From Diprion similis (lineage: Eukaryota; Arthropoda; Insecta; Hymenoptera; Diprionidae), in NCBI RefSeq assembly GCF_021155765.1, contig NC_060115.1, positions 13,806,493 through 13,870,492 on the forward strand: DNA of 64,000 nt, in the 5' to 3' direction. Under the pieces are notes generated by a model. That model was not told the DNA's origin and did not search any database. It saw only the letters and a program-made list of their open reading frames with translations. The position numbers and the translations under genes are program-made. Below are positions 41,474 to 53,969 of this stretch, one piece after another. Within the stretch, counting starts at the first letter, position 1; the number at the start of each line of letters is the position of its first letter.

Positions 41474-42764
41474 TAGAAGATAATTGATCAATTTGCTTGC
41501 TCAATGTTTAGGTGCAGTACAAGAGCGTTTCATAATATAATATTTGATATATTTTATCGAAGTACAAAGATAATTCATTCTAGACCATGATTATATTTCG
41601 TCTCCCAAAAATAATGTAGATGTTTTGATTTTGATAGTTTAATAATAGTTCATTCATCATTATTTTCCTAGGTTGCCTTTTGATTGCTTGGCCCTACAGA
41701 ATCATCCCGTGAGTGAGTTTACCTTCGGTGGTTTTGTTATTGCGTTACTGATACACTCTTCAGGTGGCGTTCTGTACGGTTCTGCAATAGAGGTCTACGT
41801 TACCTCCAAGGTTTGGGCGCTTGCCTACAATACGGCGCTTCGAAAGGGATTCTCTAAATCATGTTGGATAATTTGTATTTACGTTGTTGGAGGTTTCACA
41901 GTCCTTGGCCTCTATAGGTTATTAGAGTAATGCTGTTGATTTGATATTACATGCTTATGTCTTTTGCATTACAGTCTTATCTATCTCCTGAGATGTAAGG
42001 TGTAGCGTAGATTGCCTATAATGTGGCGCTAAACTCCCTGTTTGCAGCTACGTGTTGTATAGTATTTGGATATAATAGTATCAGTAAATTGTAATTATAA
42101 AATAATAATATCATAGTCTCCTGTAATGTGAGGATTCTGTCATACGGTTTGTAGACTCTTGTTCAATGATATTTGTTGTTATACTTGATCTAGGGATATT
42201 TAAATGGTTAGGCAGTTTTCTTGAATGATTTAGTTACAGAATTCTCACATTTGGAGTTTGGTTAGTTGGTATTAATGTCAGGGAATAGTTATAAGCAAAA
42301 AAACATACGGAGATTCCGGTCCCATGTTACAATGGTCTCTAGGGAATATACGGTATTACATATTGGCATCAACAGCATAATGTTACATCGATGAGGTTTG
42401 GATGGTAAGCAGTCCCCTGGCACTCCTATGAATTCTTATAAGAGAGCTGTGTCCCCTTATAGTCGCTAAATTTAGTTCGTATTGCGTGACGTTAGCGTGT
42501 TTCCGCGCTCCGCTCTCTCTCGCCCCCCAACACTCCGCACTAGCGAAGCCAGCCCACGAAAAAAAACATCGGATGACGCAAACGTCGTAACGCGTTGTAC
42601 TTACGCCACTTACGCTTCGATTATTTTTTACAAGAAACATTATTATTATCTTATAATATTAATCGTAATTGTGTCGAGTGCGTGTTTGAAGCGAAATATA
42701 ACGAAATATATCTATTGTGGGAAAGATATATGTGATATATGTGATGTGATAATTATTTAGCAAC
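41474..42764. other. Spacer before the P-type element
   Basis: No recognised gene. A frame at 41673-41930 encodes 85 residues with two hydrophobic stretches and no known motif. The bases from about 42480 on are GC-richer (CGCTCTCTCTCGCCCCCCAA) and probably form the 5' end or promoter of the THAP/P-type transposon. Confidence 0.35.
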
Positions 42765-44263
42765 GTGCCTACGTGTATTATAATCGGGTGTACATCAGGA
42801 TACCGTCCAAACCGGGAAAAATGTCATCTTTTCACGCTTCCAAGGAATTCAGAATCCAAAAGCTTTGGAGAATAGTCATTAAGCCTTCGTGCACTGACAT
42901 AAAGGCAAGGCAATCGGTATGCGAAAAAAATTTTCTTCCCAAGGAAATATTGTGGCAGCGGAAGCACGTGGCTCCCGATGGGTTTGTGCTCGGTGTCGTA
43001 GGTCAAATATCTTTAATAATTATTTATGAAATCTCTATTCTTGTTAATTATAATTATTTTCATTTTTATTTTATTGATAATTCGTAATTATATGTAATAC
43101 ATAAGTCTCAACTTAATTTAAGATTATATTATTTGTTCTTACAGACACAATACAAAGTTCCTCGGCTACAAAAAGGTTCTGTACCATCTATATTTCCTTG
43201 GATGGAACTAATTGTTCCTGAGGTCGAGATGTTGACCCATAGCAATGCAGGTGCTGAAAGCTGTGCTGTGTCGTCGGAGATGGTACCTGAAAAAATATAT
43301 CTTGTAAAAAGTATTGTGGAATCCAGAAAAATTATCGATGCTGTGTCGCAAAATGTGGATCTTGAAAATTTGGTTGGGCCGAAACCTCCAATAACACTTC
43401 AAGAATTGATTATGTCGGATATATCAATGCCCCCTGGGTGGAATAAGCAAACCTTAACTCACGAGGGTACGACATTTGTAGTATATTCTATGACCAAATT
43501 CACCAAGATCGGAGACCGACTGATAAAGTTTGTACTTAAAGAGGTGATAGTTAATAGTGACATGACGATACAAATAAATGTTTTGGGAAAACCAGCGGAA
43601 GAAAAAGATCTCAAGGTTGATCTGACTCTTACACATTCGGCTCGAGGATTGGAAGATTTATTAGTCTTTGTAAGTGGTTTCAACATTCGTCCCGGCCCAA
43701 AGCTTTCTGATCAACAGAATCGGAATGCTGGTAGTGCAGTATATCAAGAGTCGAGTAGAACGTGGCGGCATGTCAAATAATCACTGCTCTGGTCTACATC
43801 AGTTTGCCCAGCTTTTCAAACAGCACGGAAATCGACAATTGCAAGGTCTCGACGAATTGATAAGCGTAGTGGAGTCACAAAAAAAATCTGTTCAAATGTA
43901 TCCCCCGAGCATACGAGGCTTCTAACAAAGCTGCAGAAAAAGTATTATGCTACCAGAAAAACTGCATTGCGCGCAAAAACCAAGATTTCAAATCTTAAAT
44001 CGACCATCGATGAGTGCCAAAAAGAGGTAGCAGAAAGTGCAAAATCTTTGGATCAGTACTTAGAATCACGAAAAGTACCTGAAAATCAAATGCACGCTCT
44101 ACGAGAAATTGTCACTGCCGCGAAATGTGAAGATTCAAGAGGGAGGCGATATTCATAAGAATGGATCTTACTCTGCATGCTCTTGCACATGCGATCGCCC
44201 ACAAGCTACAACTTTTTGCGCAAGAACGAGATTTTGCCACTACCCGATGTCCGAACAGTCCGA
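42765..44263 (+). pseudogene. P-element-type transposase, THAP domain and coiled-coil exons
   Basis: The THAP finger starts at 42765 with GTG in place of ATG. It has C-x4-C (CIIIGC), a frameshift near 42850, then SVCEKNFLPKEI, where the last zinc ligand His is Asn. An intron with GTAGGT at 42998 and TACAG at 43144 follows, and the finger ends with PRLQKGSVPSIFPW. Downstream are a His/Gln-rich frame and a coiled coil at 43967-44158 (KISNLKSTIDECQKEVAESA). The layout matches THAP9/P-element transposases. Stops and shifts recur. Confidence 0.8.
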
Positions 44264-44305
44264 AGGTACCTGAAATAAAAATAATCGAATTCGTTTTTTA
44301 TATAC

Positions 44306-46128
44306 TGTAACGTGGCATTTTTTTTGATGCTCGTTACAAGTGGCTCCCCGAACCTTAGGCGGGACTCTAACAAGGGATTATCTAATTCGTAAAGAGCGCG
44401 AGGACAAGGGTCACGCATCCGAAACCCTGAGAGGGGACCCTTTACAGGCTAGCGAATGGAGTATTACAGGGTCTTATTGTTTGATTTTGTTTTGAGTATT
44501 TGCGACACCAACCAGGGAAATAGACGACGAATTCGAGAGTGTAGAACCGGCCGTAAGGAGAGACCTCAACGGAGGATACACCTCGAGCGAAGGGTCTCAC
44601 ACGAGGCTACGGAGGGAGCGCCAACGCCGAGCTCTGCCGCGAGGGAAACCAAGGCGGACGAGATTCCCGCTGTTGGCCAGCGAACCGTAGCTTGCCTTCC
44701 TCGCGATACACCGTCATGCCAACGATCGTGCTGCCTCTACGCCACTGACGAGGACTGAACACCGGAGAGTCCAACGACCAATCTGCGAGCCGCGACAGCG
44801 GAAACCGACGTTAGCAATAAGCTAGAATTTAAGAGTCGCGTAATTCGATACCCAATAAGATACGTCAAATTTCGGAAACGACAACGCCGCGGTTTGAATT
44901 TTGGCTCGGCGTGACGGAGCAGGGCACTTGCGTCCTGATGCTGAATCTAGCGAAGGCGGCGAAAATTTTGTAAAGATAGTTTTTTGGGTTCTTGAGAGAG
45001 TTGAGCGATTGGTGTTAAAATTTTGGGATTCGCGGAAGACGGGACTATTGTCCAATTATCGTGACGGAGATTTTTCTGGTCTGGATTCATTGCGGTAAGC
45101 GCTATTGCTTCTTTGCGGACAAATTTCGAGAACGGTTTAGGTCGGCGCACCGGGTAACGGTTGGCCATGTTGAACTGCGTCAAACGATACTCGAAATTCG
45201 TTTGCCGATTTCCTTGGTTGGTGGCCGGAGCTTGATTTTTTTTCTGCGATAACGTATCGAGTCAATTTTGGCTATTGTACATGTTGAGTAGAGTCATTCG
45301 TTTCGTTATTTGCGAGCAGCCCAAATTCCGCTGCACAGGGTCAAGTCGCGTTCGCGTGTTCAGAAAGTGTCACCTCTCGTGTAGGTCGCGTATCGCTAAG
45401 TGTGACCGGTCCGTTTGGCTGGGTTATTATTTCTAGTTTCCTTGTTTGATTTATTTCGGAAGATAGTGAAGTTTCGGATGCGTCGCGATTAATCGCTTCG
45501 ATTTAAGTTGTTCAGTAAGAATTACTGTCGAGTTACTTATAGGGTATGTTTTGCGATTAGCGCGATAATTCCGTTTGGGTTTGGCGAATAGCGCCGATAT
45601 TTATAATTAAGGAAAGGACGATCATGAGTAGCGTGTTCGTATCGTTGTCGATTTTCTGTATTTTGATTTTTGTTTTGTTGATCTCGTTGAGACGAGGAAC
45701 GCGACTAGCGCACGTAGATTTAAGGTCTAGTTAAGATTTGATTTTCTTTCTATTTTGTTTGTGGAATCGCGGGAGGCGAATTGAGTATCGGTTTCTTTCT
45801 CTTTTTGTTTTGTATCTCTTCGATTTTTTGAATATATTATTTTATTTTATTTTGTTAAATTCTGTATCGTATCGAGTATCCGTTCTCTCTCTCCGCAAAA
45901 CTATCCACCCCCTCTCCGCGGTACTGAGCTACCTGGCATAGAGAAGGACAGCCGAGGAATTACGAAGGTAAAGATTCGAGGCGTGTTTATCACGCCAGGC
46001 GCCCAACAAAATTTCGCGATAGCTTTTGTAAGCTGCAGATTGCATCGCGGGTTGCCGAATCATTGTGCACCAGGTTAACTCTTGGGAACTTCTCCGGGTG
46101 AACAAGAGCGGCGAAAAATCTCGTCACA
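44306..46128 (+). mobile_element. Probable long solo LTR in a P-element intron
   Basis: The piece begins TGTAACG, ends TCGTCACA and is flanked by ATAC at 44302-44305 and 46129-46132, a clean 4-bp duplication. No coding sequence is recognisable in its 1.8 kb; T-rich and GC-mixed blocks alternate. A second TTACA/AGTGGCTCCCCGAACC near 44331 resembles an LTR end with a primer site, so a short LTR plus leader is an alternative to one long LTR. Confidence 0.6.
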
Positions 46129-46387
46129 ATACATATTAAAAAATGAATATTTACAATTATATTTTTTCAATTTTATAAACAATTTCACAACAAATAGATA
46201 CAATAATATATTTAAAACAGTGTACTCACGATTCTACAATTTCATTGTGTATCTACAATTAATGGTTTATAGTTCAACATAGAAAATTATTCAGTAAGCA
46301 TCTAAAAAATACTATAAATAAACTTACCTGCGCATGACATTGGTTATCGAAGTTACAGACACTGTATAAATACTTATCGTTTTGCAG

Positions 46388-48358
46388 ATACCTTTCCAAC
46401 ATTGACACGACATGCGGTTTCGACCCTCGATTCTTTGAGGTTCTGAAATCATCTCTTGCAAAAACGATGACATTAAATAACACGGAATTTTGCTAATCGA
46501 CGAAATTGCAACAAGGGAAAGTGTCAATGTTAACACAAAAACTCTCTCGTATAAAGGATTGATTGATTATGGCGAAGATGGCGAACAGGCTTCTAATTTC
46601 AACGAGAAGGCTAATCACGGTTTAGTAATAATGTTCCATCCATTGGTCGATGAATACTCGCAGCCGATAGCTGTATTTGCCTCGCGAGGATCTGTCAAGG
46701 GTGATGTTCTGGCTAAACTAATCGTGAAGGCGATCGTGTTATTTGAAAACGTGGGCGCCAAAGTGCACGGAGTTGTGACTGACGGAGCGCTCACTACTCG
46801 GAAATTTTGGAGTGAGATGGGCGTCAGCGAACGGAGAAAGGGTTTACGCAATTACTTTAAACACCCCACGATTGAAGGCCGTCGAGTTTTTGTATTCTCC
46901 GATACTCCGCACCTAATGAAAACGATTCGCAATCGGCTGTACAGCAACAAGGTTTTACAGGTTTGTACAACTTATCTTTGCTGGAGATTTTATTCGTTTC
47001 AGATTTCTCATTGAGAAAGTTCCGGTATTTTCGTGCTAAGGTACTTAATCATGTGTAAAAGTTTAAAAATGGCATGTAGAAACAATGTCCGGATGTGTGT
47101 GTCGGTGTGTGTCATAAGAAGCAATATGTGTGTGTCGGTGTGTTTCATAAAGAAACAATATGCAAGTATCTCCTGCGCACAATTTTGCACGATGTATTCG
47201 ATTCTGTTTATTCGATTGTGATTTTTTTTCCTGTGATATAGACGAGTCCGACAGAAACTCCCATCCAATGGAACGATATCGAGATTCTGCATAAAAAGGA
47301 TAGAGAATTCTCCGGCCCTGATCAGGTTCTTATGTGCCCTAAGTTGACCTCGGACCACATCGTGCTTAACAATTCGTTAAAAATGAGGGTACGATTGGCT
47401 GTTCAGGTATATTAATCAGGTTCATTTCCAATTTGTGATTATCAACGGACATTTATTTATCGATGAATGCATCTAAATAATCACGCCATTCACGTAGGTT
47501 TTCAGCAACACTGTCGCATACGGACTCCGATTCTTTAAAGGATACGTTCCAGAATTAAAAAATTGCGAAGAAACTGCATCTTTCTGTGAGTGGATGAATA
47601 GAATGTTCGACGCGCTCAATCGCAAACGGTCTATCGAAGGACTGCAGCCGGGCAATATCGATTTCAAGGTCATACACATAGCTGGAATTACTTTGTGTGG
47701 TATTTTGTTTGACATGGTGCATATAAAGTTAATAATTATTTTACAGATTTGGGAAGAGTCTCTTGAGAAACTAGATGCGTGGGAAAAAAATGTTGAAAAC
47801 GATTTGCTGTCGAAAGATTTGTTTTTGACTTCGCAGACTGCAGAAGGTTTGAGAGTCACTCTGCAGTCGACTATCGATATCGTAACGTATCTCACGAATA
47901 ATTGCAATTTTCCTCACGTCTTGACTGGTCGAATAAACCAGGATCCGCTCAAGGTTAGATCGGTTTGAAGCAACCGAACGTAAAATAGTGTTACTTGTAA
48001 TGTAAAGAAGTTTTAAATGACTAATTTCAATTGGTGTTCCCATGCGTCTCAATTGCTGTTCCATGCTTCTCTTCTCGATGCTTCTACAATATTTTGTCAA
48101 ATATGAACATCTTCTTCATAATTTTTCTCCCGTGATACGTACATCAGATCATGATTTCCCGAATTCTTCGTCATTTTCAGATTCTTTTGTCGAATCTGTG
48201 CAATCGTGATTTCATCCATTAATATATTTCTATGTTCATTTTCGATCTGCCCGCTTTAGAAATACTTCGGTACATTTCGTCAAGCTGGAGGTTGTAATGA
48301 TAACCCATCCAGTCACACTTTTCTCCAGATTCATAAAATTCTCTCAACGTTTAGCGTC
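46388..48358 (+). pseudogene. P-element-type transposase, catalytic-region exons
   Basis: Exons by GT-AG signals: 46388-46960, 47242-47406, 47498-47668, 47747-47953 and 48260-48358. They read YLSNIDTTCGFDPRFFEVL, HGILLIDEIATRESV (after a one-base shift), GLIDYGEDGEQ, VHGVVTDGALTTRKFW and FVFSDTPHLMKTIRNRLYSN; later exons carry GLRVTLQSTIDIV, VLTGRINQDPLK and YFGTFRQAGG. These are the RNase H-like and GTP-binding insertion regions of P-type transposases. The last exon is cut by the Mutator-like element. Confidence 0.88.
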
Positions 48359-48829
48359 ATGTGCGTGAACTTAGCTGAGCAATGTTTAAATTGTTTAAAA
48401 AGGATTACTGTGCTGAGTTGTGCTATGCGTGTGCTGCCTTGTGCCGTAAATCAATGGTCAATATCTCAAAAAACCAACGAGATATCGTCAAAAAATGTTT
48501 TTTCGACTAGCTGAGCCATTAACGACAAGTTTAAATATAATGATTGTGCTGAGTAGATAAACGTGCACTGATTGTTGTGCCGCCAGAAAATTTTCTGTAA
48601 GTGCAGAGAATTTTGATATATTCGAATTTGAAAAAATGGCATCAGCTTCGCCTTGTGAAAATTGTTTAAAACAAATGATGGTGCCAGGTTGAGCTCTGTT
48701 TCTAGGACTTTGTGCCGAAAACCAGGGGTCGATAACTCGAACCGCCTTCAAAAAATTAACAAAAACAGTTTTGTGGCACTTCGTTAATAAGAAAATTGAA
48801 AAATTTAGAAAAGTCTAACTTTCACAACT

Positions 48830-49335
48830 GTGCAGGATTGTGCTGGCAACGCTGAGCAACTTTGTCTTCTAAACATTTTTTGTCAGAACCCCTTTTTCCA
48901 AAATACAAGAAAGTCAAAAATTATAAAATTTCTCGGAACGCAAAAAGTTTAAATTGAACGATTGTGCTCGATTGTGCCGGTGATGCTGAGCTACTTTGCT
49001 TGCGGAACATTTTCTGTCGGAACCACGCTTTCCAAAATACAAGAAAGTCAAAAATTATAAAATTTCTCGAAACGTAACAAGTTCAGTTTCAACTATTGTG
49101 CTCGATTTTGCCGGCGATGTTAAGCAACTTTACTTGCGGAACGTTTTCTGTCGCAGCCACGCTTTCCAAAATACAAGAAAGTAAAAAATTATAAAATTTC
49201 TCGAAAGGCAAAAAGTTTGAATTATTCGATTGTGCTCAATTGTGCCGGTGATGCTGAGCTACTTTGCTTCCAGAAGATTTTCTGTCGGAACCACGCTTTC
49301 CAAAATACAAGATAGTAAAAAATTATAAAATGTTT
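48830..49335 (+). repeat. Subterminal 133-bp tandem array, left
   Basis: About four copies of a unit containing CACGCTTTCCAAAATACAAG, AATTATAAAATTTCTCG and TGTGCTCGATTGTGCCGG. The same unit occurs inverted at the right end with about five copies. Confidence 0.8.
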
Positions 49336-49779
49336 ATTTTGAACTTTAGAGCTCAAAAGGAAATGAACAAACTTATAGGGAAGCAAATTTTTGTCAATTA
49401 TGGTCTTTAAATAGAAATTCATCATATAATTAATTTAATGAGTACTAACTTAGTAATATTTAATCAATTCTTTTTTAATGACCAAAACTGTCGGAAATTC
49501 ATTTTCCTACACTTCATTCATGCCCTGGAGTTAAAAATAAACAAGATAATGCAATAGTTTTACTTCGTCGCTTTTTTCAGGTTCAATTTGAAGAATACTG
49601 ATCTTTTAAAAAAAAAATAGTGAAGACCAAAGTTGTAGAAAATCGACTTTTCAACAAGTATTGTCTATAGGATTTTCGCTACAATTGGAAATGGCTGAGT
49701 TATTCAAGAAAAAACGTAAATTCAAAATAGCGGACATAAGCATAAGCTAGATTTGGTTGCCATTCGAAATTGAGACGGT

Positions 49780-49802
49780 CCCCCCCCCCCCCCCCCCCCC
49801 CC
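49780..49802 (+). repeat. Poly-C run
   Basis: About 23 C inside the Mutator-like element, between left TIR and ORF. Length may be unreliable. Confidence 0.6.
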
Positions 49803-50659
49803 GCAACAGTAAAAACAAGAAAGAACGACGATGGAATTAGTGTTATATCAGGGCGATTTTTTAGACATAATGTAGTATGGGCTCTTATTCCATTACATTG
49901 TGTAGTCAGTAGAATTTACTCTATTCATGTGTATACATTTTTACATGAGTCGTAGGCTACTCGGTATGTCGAGTAAACTATGTAGTATCAGCTCCAACTT
50001 CCAGGTTAAATGTACTTTTTTCAAACCTATATCCTTGCGTATCTGATTGCACAGATATCAGATAATGATAATGGTCGGATTAATCGCGTGTCGATAATAC
50101 AACGTTCGATGGCGTATTGATCAATACAAATTCAGAGAACATCCCATCATTCAAATTCAATTTAAAACTCTTATTTGAGTTTAATTGTAGTAAAAAAAAA
50201 GCGGATTATTGAGGATGATAAAAATAAAAAATAAATGTCCACTATAGAAATTTATAGATTTTGATTGAAGCGTTCCACGTTTCGTTCAACGGGATTGATC
50301 TTTTTTTTCAATTCCTGTAGTCTAAATTGGATAAAATAATCACATCTTATTATAAATACAAAATTCCAGTATTAATAATATTCAAAGGTTAGAACACGAT
50401 ATTATTGTTTTACGAGAATTATCAACAGTGCTTCCTCCATCCTCCCCGCTGTGCAAAGCGTTGCTCGGATATAGCAAAAAACATTTTTTCGGCCTGTGGT
50501 GGGGATGCGTTCCCTCGATAGGTAGTCGTAGTGGGAGAGCGGTCGTAGTGGGGGGACTCATCGAGGTAGCGCGTCTCGTGAGCGACACTGGTCTCTCATG
50601 AAATAGACAGATATCATACGACACATTTCCTTCGCGAGCGTTGCCAAAACAGCAGTATT

Positions 50660-51229
50660 ATGGTCCCGAAAAGTTCACACAAACCACCGACTCCACCTGA
50701 TCCACCAAAAATCGCTTACCTAAAGATCCTTTTACAGCTCCCGGAATTCCGAGATGTAATAACATCTGATGGAAAGGTTGTTATTCCGACAACAAAAATC
50801 TTTGATCAAATTTCAGAGGCGATTGGTCCTGATCCTGTCCTCAAAATGACACCCAAAAATATATATACGGTACTGAAATTAAATCGCTACAGTATCTATG
50901 CGGACCTACTACGCGAGCGCAACATAGATGTAGAGCTGAATGCTTCTCTGGCGAACTGCAGCGCTGATGATTCTGTCAATAATGCTACCAAGACCGAATT
51001 TACTATTGACGTGGCTGACGTGTGGGACAAGATGGCTCCCGAAGAAGTGCACTACAGATTGAAAGATCGTCGACAGCGCATAGTATATAAATTAAAACGA
51101 CGTTCTTGGACGAATCTCTTATACGCCGCAATATATAAAAAAACTGAAATACCGTGTGCGTTAGCTTTCAAAGTCAGTCAACATGACAGTCAGCGGTTTC
51201 TTTGCTACAGTATCCGCTGGATGTTCTGA
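50660..51229 (+). CDS. N-terminal part of MULE-like protein
   Basis: 189 codons from ATG 50660. Pro-rich start (PPTPPDPPK), then a basic helical region (EVHYRLKDRRQRIVYKLKRR) likely to bind DNA. It overlaps the next frame by 47 bases and its last about 10 residues look like out-of-frame reading. A +1 shift, by lesion or by programmed slippage, would join it to the downstream frame. No known domain name. Confidence 0.65.
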   Translation: MVPKSSHKPPTPPDPPKIAYLKILLQLPEFRDVITSDGKVVIPTTKIFDQISEAIGPDPVLKMTPKNIYTVLKLNRYSIYADLLRERNIDVELNASLANCSADDSVNNATKTEFTIDVADVWDKMAPEEVHYRLKDRRQRIVYKLKRRSWTNLLYAAIYKKTEIPCALAFKVSQHDSQRFLCYSIRWMF

Positions 51230-53969
51230 ATGCGGTTGTACATTTGAAGGGAAGATTGTTCACGCTCCGATAGAAAGTGGAAAGATAATCATGGAGTGCA
51301 TGGTTTATAATTTCGATCTGGACGTACGACATACCAAAAAACGACAATTGAACGGCGAGTTGAGAGAAGAAGTTGGAAAAGAAATAGTCGAAGGGAATAT
51401 GCAAGCATGCATGTGGCGGCGTAAAAGAGCCAACGAACTAATAAAAAACGTAGGAGATCCCGAACCTGCACATTTACCCCGTAATAATACGATAAAGAAG
51501 TTGAAGCAGCAACAGATGGACAAAGAACTTGGTCTTCCTACAAACGATATATTCATGAATCTTAGAGCTATGAAGTATGATTCTAAGTTCGAAGGTGCTA
51601 TCCGATCGATTGGGTTGGACCCCATCTTTGTTCACTACTGGACCACAGACCAGATGGCAATTTTTGACAAATTTTCAGATATTTTATACATAGACGCAAC
51701 TGGATCTGTCATCAAGAAGATTGAGTTACCGAATGGGAAATTATGCCCTCATTTATATTTATATCTAGCCGTTGGGCAAGTTGGCAATAAGACGGTGCCC
51801 CTGTTCCAAGGCCTATCCTCTGTTCAAAACTCGAACGTGATATTATTTTTGATTGATGAGTTTCTGCGCCAGGGAGCATTACACAGACCTTCATTTCCAG
51901 GTCCCAAAGAAGTAGTCACCGACTTTGATAAGGCTTTGCTCGGCGCGGTTAGTAGGGCCTGTGCTTTGCAACCGTCATTGAAAATGTATTTAAATACATG
52001 TTGGGACCTTGTATGCGGAAAAAATACCACTATTCCGCGTTGTCTACTACGGCTGGATATTTGCCATTTTATGAATATCGTTGCGAGATGGAAATGCTTC
52101 ACTGGTAAGCCGTCGAGAGTGAGAAAAATGTTCCTGCGTTCGGTCGGAATGTTACGAAGGCAGAATACTTTCAATGAATTTGAAAAAATTGCTAAGGCAA
52201 TCCTGACGCTGTCCTTGAGTCAAAATCAAGGCTGTGGGACCTTAGCGGATATAGCGAGGTCCGAGTTAACAGACTGCATCACGGGTAAAAATGTTTCGGA
52301 CCAGGTTGATATACCGGAGACTTCAGCGTCCGAGGAAGAAGTACCACCTGAAAGAAGTATGGACGACGATTACTTGACTGCAACAAATATCTGGAAATGG
52401 GCTGATCAATTATATAAGAACTGCCTTTCGGAATTGCAAAATGAAACCGAGTCTCACGACGTAAATGGTTTTCATTGTCCCGGGTTTGCTAAAAAACTGA
52501 AGAATTTGCTACCTTACTTCCCGTTGTTCAGTGAAGTGATGCCTGATATTTTTGGATACGGATCTACAAATGCGACCTCAGCGGCTGTTGAATCCGAATT
52601 CAATGATTTAAAAAATCGCGTATTTCGTAACATTGGGCTGCCATTAAGGGTCGATAAGTTTGTTGCACGGCACTTGGCATCTATTCCGGGAAATCTAAAA
52701 CTGGCAATGGCAGGCCAATATGAGCAAATCAATCTTGATGCGTTGTCTGCTCCGAAAGATGACGTACCACACGGTGAGCCCACGGATGAACTGTACCCTG
52801 TCCCTTTAACGCACGCTGCTCAGCGAAAAGCGTCAAATGTATCAAACGATGATGACATTCAGATGGACGCGATAAATGAACTTAACGAGGAACAAAATTG
52901 GCGGAACAAAAATGACAAACCGCACAAAATATTAAAAGACACCGACCCTGACCCTCATAATTCAGAGGACCCTTCGCGTACTGTAGAACAAAATCTGATG
53001 GAACAGACATGTGACGATGTGACTGTAACGTATGCAGTATCAGACGTAGAAACTAAACAGCCTGGCATGAAAAAAAATAAAAAATCAAACAAAAGGGTCC
53101 CATACACTGAGCCGTTTTCTGGATTTGTATCCTCCCACGCAAAGTACACAAAGTTACCACTCATGGCAAATGGTAATCTTTGCCCGTACGTACGCGATGA
53201 TTTGAACACAACAGTTATTGTGATAAACACCTGCGGTTTCAACAGTTTGTGTCAAATCTTTGCTAAGGCGTCGGTGGATAACGTCATTTATCGTGACGCC
53301 ATGACAAACATGCAGTCTGGGATATTTTCATGCGTGAACATATTAATATCGAACGGATTGTGTGTTAAACTCTGTAAAGAACGTGCAAGGGTGTTAAGGG
53401 GTTTATCTCAGCTCAAACATACAACGGGCCGCAATGGCGTAATTAAAGTAAACGCTGACTCGACTCTCTACAATTTAGCCACTTACCTACTTGAAAATGA
53501 CCCAAGTTGTGTGCAACGTACGAAGTGTTTAATTTGTGGTACAAAAAACGAACGTAAGTATCCCGTGCAAACCACGAACTTCGACATCTTATGCAATGAA
53601 GGGGTCAGTCACTTATCGCAGGCTATAGACGAGAGTCGAAATGCTCCTCAATCGTGCTGCGGAAAAGGTCCGAGCATTGAAGTCACTTATGGTCCACATA
53701 TTGTATGCGAGGTAGACTGTGGTAAATTAACAAAAACTGCCCTAGCTGAGTTTCCCAATCAGATTACACCTGCTAAAGCACGCACGTATCGCCTCGCTGG
53801 CGTGATTGCATACACAGGATCAAGAAGAGTTACATCAACAGGGCACTATATTGCATATCTCAAAACCGAAGATAATTGGTTGATTTATAACGACAACGTA
53901 AAGCACTCGGAGATAGTGGATTATGATACACAAGTAGATGCCCACATTTGTGTATACGTCATAACCTAG
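51183..53969 (+). CDS. MULE-type transposase fused to a ubiquitin-specific-protease-like domain
   Basis: 928 codons, no internal stop. Residues about 10-30 hold Cys pairs (CSECGC). The transposase core shows Asp in ILYIDATGSV (about 170), Asp in EVVTDFDKALLGAV (about 247), a C-x2-H-like RLDICHFMNIVARW (about 293) and Glu in AAVESEFNDLKNRVF (about 468). An acidic linker (about 540-640) leads to a C-terminal domain with a Cys box, NTCGFNSLCQIF (about 680), zinc-like C-x2-C pairs (CLICG) and a His box, TGHYIAYLKTEDNWLIYND (about 886). These are the C19 peptidase (USP) catalytic blocks. Role of the protease in transposition is unknown. It looks translatable. Confidence 0.8.
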   Translation: MTVSGFFATVSAGCSECGCTFEGKIVHAPIESGKIIMECMVYNFDLDVRHTKKRQLNGELREEVGKEIVEGNMQACMWRRKRANELIKNVGDPEPAHLPRNNTIKKLKQQQMDKELGLPTNDIFMNLRAMKYDSKFEGAIRSIGLDPIFVHYWTTDQMAIFDKFSDILYIDATGSVIKKIELPNGKLCPHLYLYLAVGQVGNKTVPLFQGLSSVQNSNVILFLIDEFLRQGALHRPSFPGPKEVVTDFDKALLGAVSRACALQPSLKMYLNTCWDLVCGKNTTIPRCLLRLDICHFMNIVARWKCFTGKPSRVRKMFLRSVGMLRRQNTFNEFEKIAKAILTLSLSQNQGCGTLADIARSELTDCITGKNVSDQVDIPETSASEEEVPPERSMDDDYLTATNIWKWADQLYKNCLSELQNETESHDVNGFHCPGFAKKLKNLLPYFPLFSEVMPDIFGYGSTNATSAAVESEFNDLKNRVFRNIGLPLRVDKFVARHLASIPGNLKLAMAGQYEQINLDALSAPKDDVPHGEPTDELYPVPLTHAAQRKASNVSNDDDIQMDAINELNEEQNWRNKNDKPHKILKDTDPDPHNSEDPSRTVEQNLMEQTCDDVTVTYAVSDVETKQPGMKKNKKSNKRVPYTEPFSGFVSSHAKYTKLPLMANGNLCPYVRDDLNTTVIVINTCGFNSLCQIFAKASVDNVIYRDAMTNMQSGIFSCVNILISNGLCVKLCKERARVLRGLSQLKHTTGRNGVIKVNADSTLYNLATYLLENDPSCVQRTKCLICGTKNERKYPVQTTNFDILCNEGVSHLSQAIDESRNAPQSCCGKGPSIEVTYGPHIVCEVDCGKLTKTALAEFPNQITPAKARTYRLAGVIAYTGSRRVTSTGHYIAYLKTEDNWLIYNDNVKHSEIVDYDTQVDAHICVYVIT

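Noticed and set aside
41673..41930. 85-residue membrane-like protein
   Set aside because: Two hydrophobic stretches but no family match, no splice context that I trust, and AT-rich spacer around it.
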